NCBI GenBank assembly: GCA_903907185.1
Contig: CAIVND010000202.1
Coordinates: 1 to 9,029 of the forward strand
Source: an uncultured Acidimicrobiaceae bacterium
Lineage (GTDB): Bacteria; Actinomycetota; Acidimicrobiia; Acidimicrobiales; Bog-793
DNA length: 9,029 nucleotides
Direction: 5' to 3'
Shown: positions 1-5,332 of the stretch, piece after piece
How positions within the stretch are numbered: the stretch's first letter is position 1
How the letters are laid out: each line of letters starts with the position of its first letter
The notes under the pieces: model-generated
Told to the model about the DNA's origin: nothing
The model's input: only the letters and a program-made list of their open reading frames with translations
The model's database searches: none
Position numbers and translations under genes: made by a program

Positions 1-82
1 CTCTGCATGCATGCCCAGTCTCACGAAAGTAGTTATACAAATCGATGACCCTGGTGAGCATGCCTCTCGCGTCAGAGATCAT
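1..82 (-). CDS. Possible start of a leftward gene, cut by the window edge
   Basis: An ATG at 82 (reading left) opens a frame of 27 codons that is still open at position 1, beginning MISDARGML and continuing through a stretch rich in charged and aromatic residues. The frame is also open upstream of this ATG as far as a TGA about 45 bases away. No strong ribosome binding site is seen; a second in-frame ATG lies at 61. If real, the gene would be divergent from the exported-protein gene at 265, and the space between them would carry both promoters. The visible part is too short to assign to a family, and chance is a fair alternative. Confidence 0.2.
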   Translation of the reverse strand, partial: MISDARGMLTRVIDLYNYFRETGHACR

Positions 83-264
83 TGATGGAGCGAAGTCATC
101 TCTATCTTCCCAGCGGTCGATTCTGCCTCAGCTATTTTCAACTCAATTCGTGCTGATCCGGCCGTCTCTACTCGAACGACTTTTTCAAGTCATTGAGCTA
201 GCTGCGCCACCTACCTAGGGAAAATTTGCAACATGATAAATTGAAGACGAACGTAAGGGGAAAA
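83..264. other. Upstream region of the exported protein/peptidase pair
   Basis: No convincing gene lies here. On the plus strand TTGAGC at 193-198 followed after 17 bases by TAGGGA at 216-221 is a weak candidate promoter for the gene at 265. AAGGGG at 255-260 lies just upstream of the ATG at 265 and serves as its ribosome binding site. A TTG at 226 is in frame with that gene but has no good ribosome binding site and would place 13 extra residues before the signal peptide. Confidence 0.35.
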
Positions 265-801
265 ATGAGGGCATCGCAGACTAGATATGGTCTCACCTAC
301 TGCGTCTCTCTTTTTGGATTGTTAGTTGGGGTCATTGCACTGTTCAGCGTCGAGGCTGGAGCTGCACTCGTGACGCTCATCCCCGGCCATGCATATTGTT
401 ACTACTTCTCTGGTGCCGGGCGTTCGGGGGGAATGCATCTTGTCGCCGCCAGTCCCACGGTAATCGCCGGTGGTCCGAGCAACTATGTAAGCGGAAACGC
501 TGGAGCAGCTCAAAAGACCGTCTTCTACATCGACTGCACTACCGGTCTGGGAAGAGTTGGCGGAGAAGCGTACGTTGGAGTTCCGCGGATCACAGCAACC
601 CAGCATGGCGGCCGCTACACCTTCGACCAACACTATGTCAGGCGTGGCATTCGGCATCTCGAGACTCAATCTCGTGCGACCTCGGTCGTCAGCGTGACAA
701 TCTCTGGGGTAATTGGCGCGGGAGTTATCAACGGAACAGTTCGAATCTCTGCACCCGGTTGTCTCGCACATCCAACTGCTGTCAACTTTGTAGGAACATG
801 A
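265..801 (+). CDS. Small exported protein of unknown function
   Basis: The 178-residue product starts at an ATG preceded by AAGGGG at a normal distance. Its N-terminus is a good Sec signal peptide: Arg at 2 and 7, a hydrophobic core at about 13-28 (SLFGLLVGVIALF within it), and likely cleavage after the AGA near residue 33. The mature part is rich in Gly, Val, Thr and Ser and looks like an all-beta domain. It has only three cysteines (45, 91 and 166), the last in an APGC motif near the C-terminus, with alternating strands such as VSVTISG and NGTVRIS. I recognise no catalytic motif and no named family. The stop is one base before the start codon of the M15 peptidase gene, so the two are probably co-transcribed and translationally coupled, which suggests a shared role in the cell envelope. 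That role is inferred from position only. Confidence 0.75.
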   Translation: MRASQTRYGLTYCVSLFGLLVGVIALFSVEAGAALVTLIPGHAYCYYFSGAGRSGGMHLVAASPTVIAGGPSNYVSGNAGAAQKTVFYIDCTTGLGRVGGEAYVGVPRITATQHGGRYTFDQHYVRRGIRHLETQSRATSVVSVTISGVIGAGVINGTVRISAPGCLAHPTAVNFVGT

Positions 802-802
802 G

Positions 803-1564
803 GTGGAACGAGGTGACCTTGCTCTATGCCGAAGGAGCCAGTCACCGATATCAACAGTGACATCTTCGCGAAAGGGAGACGCCAGACCGAAGTGTTATCG
901 TCTCCAAATCTGGCCACGAGCCGTTGTTACTTTCGGTGTACTCGGCACATTGGCAGCCGCACTCCCCTCATCAGCCTCGTCTTCTACGCACATGCCACCT
1001 TTCGTTGCCAAAGCGTCAGCGGTAACGGCACAAAATCTCCGGTTCACCTGGCGTGCCGGATGTCCGATTGGCCCCGCCGCACTTCGTCTACTGCGACTGA
1101 GCTATGTCGGTTTTGATCATCGATCACATCTTGGATCGATTGTCGTCAATAGGGCAGTTTCCGTACAAGTTACCAAGGTGTTCAAGATTCTTTATGCAAA
1201 ACACTTTCCAATCCATTCGATGGTCCCTGAAGAGGCATTCCGCGGAAGCGACCCGGTGTCGATGGTTGCTGACAACAGCTCGGGGTTCAACTGCCGATAT
1301 GCGGTCTCGAGTGGTCAACCCACTTGGTCGGTCCATGCCTATGGCGAGGCAATTGACATCAACCCGGTGGAGAACCCCTATTTCGAAGGTGGCAAATTCC
1401 AACCAGCTTCAGGTATCAAGTATAGAAATAGAAATGCTCATCAACCGGGAATGGCGGTTCCCAATGGAGTTCTTATCTCCGCGTTTGCCTCAATCGGCTG
1501 GTATTGGGGAGGTCGGTGGACACAGACACCGGACTATCAACACTTCTCACTTACCGGCGGATAG
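803..1564 (+). CDS. Exported M15-family zinc peptidase (D-Ala-D-Ala carboxypeptidase / endopeptidase type)
   Basis: The C-terminal domain carries the M15 (VanY/M15_4) signature. In the frame from the GTG at 803 (253 residues), SVHAYGEAID at 176-185 supplies the first two zinc ligands, His178 and Asp185. DYQH at 244-247 supplies the general base Asp244 and the third ligand His247, in the D/E-x-x-H spacing of the family. The upstream part (HLGSIVVN at about 109-116, then FPIHSM and SSGFNCR) is typical of actinobacterial M15_4 enzymes. These enzymes cleave peptidoglycan stem peptides outside the membrane. A hydrophobic segment at about 39-54 followed by a Ser-rich stretch looks like a signal peptide or membrane anchor. 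The start is uncertain: GTG 803 is one base after the previous stop, which favours coupled translation, but it leaves a long N-region; GTG 857 gives a more usual signal peptide but a poorly spaced binding site. All catalytic residues are present. Confidence 0.9.
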   Translation: MERGDLALCRRSQSPISTVTSSRKGDARPKCYRLQIWPRAVVTFGVLGTLAAALPSSASSSTHMPPFVAKASAVTAQNLRFTWRAGCPIGPAALRLLRLSYVGFDHRSHLGSIVVNRAVSVQVTKVFKILYAKHFPIHSMVPEEAFRGSDPVSMVADNSSGFNCRYAVSSGQPTWSVHAYGEAIDINPVENPYFEGGKFQPASGIKYRNRNAHQPGMAVPNGVLISAFASIGWYWGGRWTQTPDYQHFSLTGG

Positions 1565-1574
1565 GTCACTTGGC

Positions 1575-1712
1575 CTAAAGGCTGGTTCGATCACGTACGC
1601 GATAGCGAACGGTGGTGTAGATAGCTCCTTCACGCAGATAGATCTCGTTCACCCGGGCGTACAATTTGACCTTCTTGCCGGCGTACAGTGCACGCCCGGC
1701 AGTTTTGTGCAA
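1575..1712 (-). pseudogene. 45-codon ORF or gene remnant just downstream of the aldolase gene
   Basis: Reading left, a TTG at 1712 lies one base after the aldolase stop and opens 45 codons ending in TAG at 1575; the frame is also open for some ten codons before it, overlapping the aldolase. The translation is protein-like, with alternating polar and hydrophobic residues in KKVKLYARVNEIYL and AIYTTVRYRVRD. This weakly resembles the paired strands of hot-dog fold dehydratases (MaoC / FAS1-like), where a GD-x-V segment is followed by such strands. No clear ribosome binding site is present and the ORF is much shorter than any such enzyme, so it is most likely a remnant, or not a gene. The same bases form a hairpin on the other strand. 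Confidence 0.25.
1676..1706 (+). terminator. Probable intrinsic terminator for the peptidase gene
   Basis: GCCGGCGT at 1677-1684 pairs with ACGCCCGGC at 1692-1700 (one bulged C) around a 7-base loop. The outer T1676/A1701 pair extends the stem, and GTTTTG follows. It lies about 110 bases after the peptidase stop. The T-run is short, so termination may be partial. Confidence 0.45.
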
Positions 1713-1713
1713 C

Positions 1714-2469
1714 CTAGCCAGGATGAACTTTCTCAGAACCTGTCAGCTCTGCGTAGTAGCCCCACTTTGAAGCGAGACCCTCAGCTCCTTCGACAGACCC
1801 GCGATTTCCACGCTCACGCGTAGCTGTCAACGATCTGAGCTCGCTTTTCGAAAGCCGAGTGGTGCGACCAATGAGAGCCATTCGATAGGCGATGTGCACC
1901 GCTCTACAAAGGTTGATCGCGCGAACTGTTGCGTCCTCAATACTATTGCCAAGAACGGTTATTCCATGACCGCGCATAATGGCAACATTTGCTGAGCTTA
2001 CAAAACGGGCGAAATCAATCCCCTTTTCATGATCATGGATCGTGACAGCACTCTTATAGATCGGGACGCCCGCAGCCAATATCTTTGCGCTTGACGGATC
2101 GTAACCAACATATTGCGGACGCAACTTTCTCTTCGACAGACCCATGATCAGGCAGTCCTCCGGGTGAATGTGCACGATGCTTCGTACCTCGGGCCGAGTT
2201 TTATAGAGATGAAGATGGAGAAAGCTCTCGCCTGGTGCTTGGAGGCCATCTCCACCTTCGATCTTCTCGGCTTCAAAATTGACGCGAATTACGTCACTCG
2301 GGTCCGTATATCTCAAACCCACCTCATGTGGGCCCTTAGATTTGATAATCATCGAATCGTCGTCACCGGCGCGATAACTCACGTGTCCTAACGCAGCGTG
2401 AGTCAGATCGAGTCTGCCGAGAATCCGACATGCTTCAGCAACTTTTTCTACTGACTGGTCATTGCTCAT
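1714..2469 (-). CDS. Class II aldolase/adducin-family protein (sugar-phosphate aldolase or aromatic decarboxylase type)
   Basis: The 251-residue product has the fold signature of the class II aldolase/adducin family. An N-terminal helix is followed by GHVSYR at 28-33 (the GNxS-type phosphate/substrate loop), Glu81 in APGES, the zinc ligands His100 and His102 in HIHP, and His168 in RGHG; these correspond to the Glu and three His of L-fuculose-1-phosphate aldolase. Length is normal and the C-terminus (KWGYYAEL) is complete. The family includes fuculose and rhamnulose phosphate aldolases, and also non-aldolase members such as the dihydroxyphthalate decarboxylases of actinobacteria. The HVS-type loop and extended C-terminus fit the second group at least as well, but the substrate cannot be read from sequence. 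Start: ATG 2469 has GGAG five bases upstream, and its first base is also the last base of the upstream ORF's TAA, suggesting translational coupling. Confidence 0.88.
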   Translation of the reverse strand: MSNDQSVEKVAEACRILGRLDLTHAALGHVSYRAGDDDSMIIKSKGPHEVGLRYTDPSDVIRVNFEAEKIEGGDGLQAPGESFLHLHLYKTRPEVRSIVHIHPEDCLIMGLSKRKLRPQYVGYDPSSAKILAAGVPIYKSAVTIHDHEKGIDFARFVSSANVAIMRGHGITVLGNSIEDATVRAINLCRAVHIAYRMALIGRTTRLSKSELRSLTATRERGNRGSVEGAEGLASKWGYYAELTGSEKVHPG

Positions 2470-2723
2470 TAGCTCTCCATTGCTTTCGAGGTCTCAGCGC
2501 GAATCGGCGGAATCGAACTGAACGGCTTAGAAACCTGCAGTGCCCTAACTCGGACGGCGACGGATTTGTCGAACAACGCTGAAGCGTTAAGCACAAGGCG
2601 CTGTTGCAACATCTTCCCCCACTCGTTCGACCAGAGTGTCTGGTCCCACGTGACCTGCTGACTCGTGGATATCACTGTTAACCAAGGTACTATCTGGAAG
2701 AAATGGCGCGCCGCATCGGTCAC
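2469..2723 (-). CDS. Uncharacterised 84-residue ORF overlapping the aldolase start
   Basis: A GTG at 2723 opens 84 codons ending in a TAA that shares one base with the aldolase ATG. The frame is also open for about 35 codons further upstream, into the antisense of the DUF6314 gene, but without an ATG, GTG or TTG. The product (MTDAARHFFQIVPW near the start, then a Trp-rich stretch and a Ser/Pro-rich tail) has no signal peptide, no long membrane helix and no motif I recognise. The stop/start overlap and the ribosome binding site placed inside its last codons are what favour a real gene upstream of the aldolase. It could also be the 3' remnant of a longer gene lost to rearrangement, or a chance ORF. 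TATTTT at about 2733-2738, just before the GTG, could be a promoter element for a leaderless message. Confidence 0.35.
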   Translation of the reverse strand: MTDAARHFFQIVPWLTVISTSQQVTWDQTLWSNEWGKMLQQRLVLNASALFDKSVAVRVRALQVSKPFSSIPPIRAETSKAMES

Positions 2724-2777
2724 AAATGCTTCAAAATAAACTTTCGGCGGATGACTAGACGGGCACGGGATAGCTAA

Positions 2778-3284
2778 ATGAGGACCATGGAGATTCTCGA
2801 ACCACTCGATTTCCTTGTTGGATCATGGGACATCGTCCGATCGATAACCGACTATCAATCAGACATCCAAAGCTCATTCGAGGGAACTGGCAGCTTTGCA
2901 TTTATGCCGCTGGCTGAAAGCGCGGTCGACCAACTTATGCGCTACGACGAGTTCGGAGTGCTGCACCTCGGCGATCACCACAGTGGGGCGCGGAGAAGTC
3001 TTGATTATCGGCTCATCACAAGATCAATGGTCATGCTGTATTTCACTGATGGACGACCGTTTGTTGATCTTGACCTTACGGATGGTCAATGGACGAGTAG
3101 CCACCTTTGTGGAGACGATCTCTATGACATCTCCACGCTCGTGAGGTCCGAAACCACTATCGAAGAACTTTGGCACGTGCGGGGTCCGTCGAAGAGTTAC
3201 GAGGCGACCACAACTTTGACGCGTCGTGAATCATCGCCTCCACCAAATTATGGTCGAAAAGTTCGTTCCCTCGACGGACGATGA
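2778..3284 (+). CDS. DUF6314 family protein
   Basis: The 168-residue product matches the conserved skeleton I know for DUF6314. This comprises FLVGSWDIVR at 12-21, a small beta stretch ending FEGTGSF at 34-40, YDEFGVL at 56-62, a Tyr/Leu-rich strand, YFTDGRPFVDLDL at 88-100, SHLCGDDLY at 108-116 and WHVRGPSKSYE at 132-142. The pattern suggests a lipocalin-like beta barrel; the family's biochemical role is unknown and I do not assign one. There is no signal peptide, so it is likely cytoplasmic. Starts at ATG 2778 or ATG 2787 are possible; the latter has AGGA very close upstream. The last ~18 residues after TLTRR are Pro/Arg-rich and outside the conserved region. It is divergent from the 84-codon ORF, converges on the fusion gene, and is followed 13 bases later by an intrinsic terminator. 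Confidence 0.85.
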   Translation: MRTMEILEPLDFLVGSWDIVRSITDYQSDIQSSFEGTGSFAFMPLAESAVDQLMRYDEFGVLHLGDHHSGARRSLDYRLITRSMVMLYFTDGRPFVDLDLTDGQWTSSHLCGDDLYDISTLVRSETTIEELWHVRGPSKSYEATTTLTRRESSPPPNYGRKVRSLDGR

Positions 3285-3297
3285 AGGTCGAGTTTGG

Positions 3298-3327
3298 GGC
3301 CAACGTCAACAACTATTGGCCTTTTAT
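3298..3327 (+). terminator. Intrinsic terminator after the DUF6314 gene
   Basis: GGCCAA at 3298-3303 and TTGGCC at 3316-3321 form a 6-bp stem around a 12-base loop, immediately followed by TTTTAT. G-T pairs at the base can lengthen the stem. It sits 13 bases after the DUF6314 stop and runs into the stop codon of the convergent gene. It lacks a U-run on the other strand, so it should mainly serve the rightward gene. Confidence 0.65.
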
Positions 3328-3686
3328 CTGACGTTTGCCCAAGGGCCTACGCCACCGAATCGTTCAGCAACGATGTGGATTACCTGTCCGGCGGGTGGAT
3401 TATCCATTGAAGGAAACTTCACTCCGGGTCCAACGTAGACCTCGGCGAGACGTTGGAGAAGTTCTGGGGCGCCACCCTCAACTAGATGAGCAGAGCCGTG
3501 GATGATGAGATAGTTCGCCATGCCGACAGCATTTGCTCCATCGGCCTCTACGGTGAGTGCGACGCGAGGATCGTTCCCGATGTTGGATACCTTCCGGCCC
3601 TGTCCGAGGTGACCAATTACGATCTCGTCGCCCTCTACGCCAATCCAAACGACACTTACTTGCGGGCTTCCATCCGGGTTAACTGT
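3324..3686 (-). other. C-terminal PPOX-class (F420/FMN split-barrel) domain within the fusion gene, N-terminus missing
   Basis: Residues about 488-607 of the fusion read as the body of a PPOX-class F420-dependent oxidoreductase. TVNPDGSPQVSVVWIG is the standard first-strand/turn motif; IGHLGQGRKVSNI with NDPRVALTVE is the cofactor phosphate-binding region; YLIIHGSAHLVEGGAPELL and the C-terminal GGVGPW are also typical. Stand-alone members are usually about 130-145 residues, so the leading helix and part of the first strand (roughly 20-25 residues) have been replaced by the Ig-like module. No separate start codon with a good ribosome binding site is apparent at the junction. Whether this part can bind flavin or F420 is doubtful, particularly if the protein is exported unfolded by Sec. 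Confidence 0.8.
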
Positions 3687-5147
3687 GCCCGTACACGTCG
3701 CAGCTGCACAGGAGACTGGGATCGATGCAGAGGTCGCCTTTTGTAGAACGACATTGCTGATGGCCACGCTCACCTTCGGCTTTGGCGCAGGTGGCACTTG
3801 TGGGATGGTCGTTGGAGTCGTCGAGGGCGAAGTTGTAGTCGTGGTCACCGGCGTCGGGAGGGAGTTGATATTGAAGGTCACCGATTGGCTAATCGCTACC
3901 GCCTGGGTGGAGGAATCCTGGGCAGTGATCGTCGACTTCAATGCCCCCGAAGTCGTAGGTGTCCCGGATACGACTCCGCTCGTGGAGTTGATGAATAGTC
4001 CAGCTGGAAGGCTCGTGGCAGACCAGGTGAACGGCGCGATACCTCCACTAGTGGAAAAGCTTTGGACAAATGCCGATCCGACGGTTCCAGTCGTTGCAGC
4101 AGTCGGCAAGATGGAAGGAGTGCTGCCCGAGTACAAAAGGTTGGTATCGACTGTCGAGGTAATCGGTGAAGTGAATGTAATAGTTGTCTCGCCGGAGGAA
4201 AAGTCAGTGAGCTGCGAGCTGGCGCATCCCGGGTCGTAGGTGACGTTGAAAGCGGTCGCTGCGAGACCTGGGAAGGAGTACGTGCCCGAAGGACCCGTCT
4301 CCACCGTGTAGAAGTAGGACTCATCAGCATCACTAGAGATCACATCAACACAGACGTTTGATGCGACGGATCCATTTGGCTGTCTCGCAGTACCGTTAAT
4401 GGTTCCGCCGACCGGTACCGTTACATTAATGGTCTGACTTGGGGAATTGATTACAAAGGGTGTGTCGTTTTCTTCGAGTGCTTGGTTCGCATAGAAAGTT
4501 GGGGCAAGGGTAGAGGGCGTCGAACCTCCACAACTCGGGTCGAATTCGATCTGATAGCCGTTTGCGGCATCAGGAGCGATGCCCGTGACGGTATACCCAC
4601 CACCGGTCGTACTCAGCCCCTGATAGTCCCACGAGTCCGTGCCATTGAAGAGATATACGCAGACTCCCGCGGCCGTGCCACCCGCTCCGCTGTTCACCGT
4701 TCCATTCAGAGTGTCGCCGGTCGATAGCGTCAAGTTGACCGAGGTCGCGTCCGCTGTCGTTACGTCTACGGGCGTCGCGCTCGTAAGCACTGAAGTCGCA
4801 TTTGGCGAAGCACCAGCTTCGTAATATGCACCGGCGATGGCCACGGACCTCTGACCAAAGCAGGAGGGATCGACCTGCACAAGATACGTGCCACTCGACA
4901 CGGACACTGAAAAAACACCACCCACACCCGTCGTTGTGCTCCCAACTACACCTCCGGTATTCGTCTCGATAAAGACGCAGGACTGGCTGGGTGCATTCGT
5001 CGCGCTACCAGAGATGGAGAAGGTCACAGCCGAAGCCTCGGTGGCAAATACCCCAACAAGGACTCCACTTCCCATGCACATTGCAACGCCGATCGTTGTT
5101 AACCTCAGCATGGAAACCCGGAACGGTCGAGCGTGCATGAATTTCAT
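3324..5147 (-). CDS. Exported repeat/Ig-like protein fused in frame to a truncated PPOX flavoenzyme domain
   Basis: The ATG at 5147 is preceded by GGGGGA at a good distance; a TTG at 5159 is in frame but lies upstream of that site. The 607-residue product begins with a signal peptide (Arg/His-rich start, hydrophobic core at about 16-34, cleavage after ASA near 40). Three tandem beta repeats follow, at about 41-144, 145-248 and 249-340. Each has a CV motif (Cys57, Cys163, Cys266) and a later DPSC or DPGC motif (Cys96, Cys206, Cys308), in the style of carboxypeptidase regulatory-like domains. Next come a putative Ig domain at about 345-427 (GGIAPFTWSA, LPAGLFINSTSGVVSGTP), a Thr/Pro linker at 428-457, and the start of another Ig-like module with Cys480 and Cys485. 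From about 488 the sequence abruptly becomes a PPOX domain to the end. The first part should be a cell-surface protein; the second is a cytoplasmic enzyme type. The whole may be a genuine fusion, a rearrangement product or an assembly chimera. Confidence 0.8.
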   Translation of the reverse strand: MKFMHARPFRVSMLRLTTIGVAMCMGSGVLVGVFATEASAVTFSISGSATNAPSQSCVFIETNTGGVVGSTTTGVGGVFSVSVSSGTYLVQVDPSCFGQRSVAIAGAYYEAGASPNATSVLTSATPVDVTTADATSVNLTLSTGDTLNGTVNSGAGGTAAGVCVYLFNGTDSWDYQGLSTTGGGYTVTGIAPDAANGYQIEFDPSCGGSTPSTLAPTFYANQALEENDTPFVINSPSQTINVTVPVGGTINGTARQPNGSVASNVCVDVISSDADESYFYTVETGPSGTYSFPGLAATAFNVTYDPGCASSQLTDFSSGETTITFTSPITSTVDTNLLYSGSTPSILPTAATTGTVGSAFVQSFSTSGGIAPFTWSATSLPAGLFINSTSGVVSGTPTTSGALKSTITAQDSSTQAVAISQSVTFNINSLPTPVTTTTTSPSTTPTTIPQVPPAPKPKVSVAISNVVLQKATSASIPVSCAAATCTGTVNPDGSPQVSVVWIGVEGDEIVIGHLGQGRKVSNIGNDPRVALTVEADGANAVGMANYLIIHGSAHLVEGGAPELLQRLAEVYVGPGVKFPSMDNPPAGQVIHIVAERFGGVGPWANVR

Positions 5148-5179
5148 TGCGTCCCCCAAAGTCGGCGCTCTCTGAATAG

Positions 5180-5205
5180 AACTAGTTAGCTATTGAAACT
5201 AGTTT
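5180..5205. promoter_or_regulatory. Two tandem AACTAGTT palindromes, a candidate operator for the fusion gene
   Basis: The 8-base palindrome AACTAGTT occurs at 5180-5187 and again at 5197-5204, the second extending to AAACTAGTTT (5196-5205). Centre-to-centre spacing is 17 bases. They lie 33-58 bases upstream of the ATG at 5147, where a promoter is expected; TATTCA on the minus strand close by is a weak -10 candidate. Paired palindromes at a promoter are typical of dimeric repressor sites, but no regulator gene adjoins and the bound protein is unknown. Confidence 0.4.
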
Positions 5206-5300
5206 TCATACGGGAACAGATCATCTCCGAATCGGCAAGCGGCTCGAAGCATCCGACAATAGTAAGCGCAGGCGCTTCATTCCGCCGCGCGGGCGTACCC

Positions 5301-5319
5301 GATTCGGCTGACCCGAATC
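5301..5319 (-). terminator. Hairpin after the MmgE/PrpD stop
   Basis: GATTCGG at 5301-5307 and CCGAATC at 5313-5319 form a perfect 7-bp stem with a 5-base loop, 14 bases beyond the MmgE/PrpD stop codon. No T-run follows on either strand, so it may be a processing or stabilising hairpin and not an efficient intrinsic terminator. Confidence 0.35.
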
Positions 5320-5332
5320 TGCGGAGTTCCGC

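Larger units (their letters stand above)
1565..1713. other. Convergent gap between the M15 peptidase and the aldolase-family gene
   Basis: This 149-base gap between convergent genes holds a GC-rich hairpin (1676-1701) and, on the minus strand, a short open frame (1575-1712). Both are listed separately; they overlap, so at least one of the two interpretations may be incidental. Confidence 0.5.
5160..5332. other. Gap between the fusion gene and the MmgE/PrpD gene
   Basis: Two tandem AACTAGTT palindromes near 5180-5205 and a hairpin at 5301-5319 (both listed separately) are the only structures seen. There is also a small inverted repeat, AAGCGC/GCGCTT, at about 5264-5277 with no T-run. No gene is visible. 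Confidence 0.5.

Noticed and set aside
1104..1823. 239-codon plus-strand frame across the peptidase end and into the aldolase
   Set aside because: It overlaps the M15 catalytic motifs in a different frame and the 3' end of the aldolase antisense; its translation shows no family features.
3685..4239. Long Val/Glu-rich open frame (184 codons) on the plus strand, opposite the repeat protein
   Set aside because: It lies wholly antisense to a gene with clear domains; low-complexity Thr/Ser/Val codons on the minus strand naturally keep the opposite frame open. No domain or ribosome binding site supports it.
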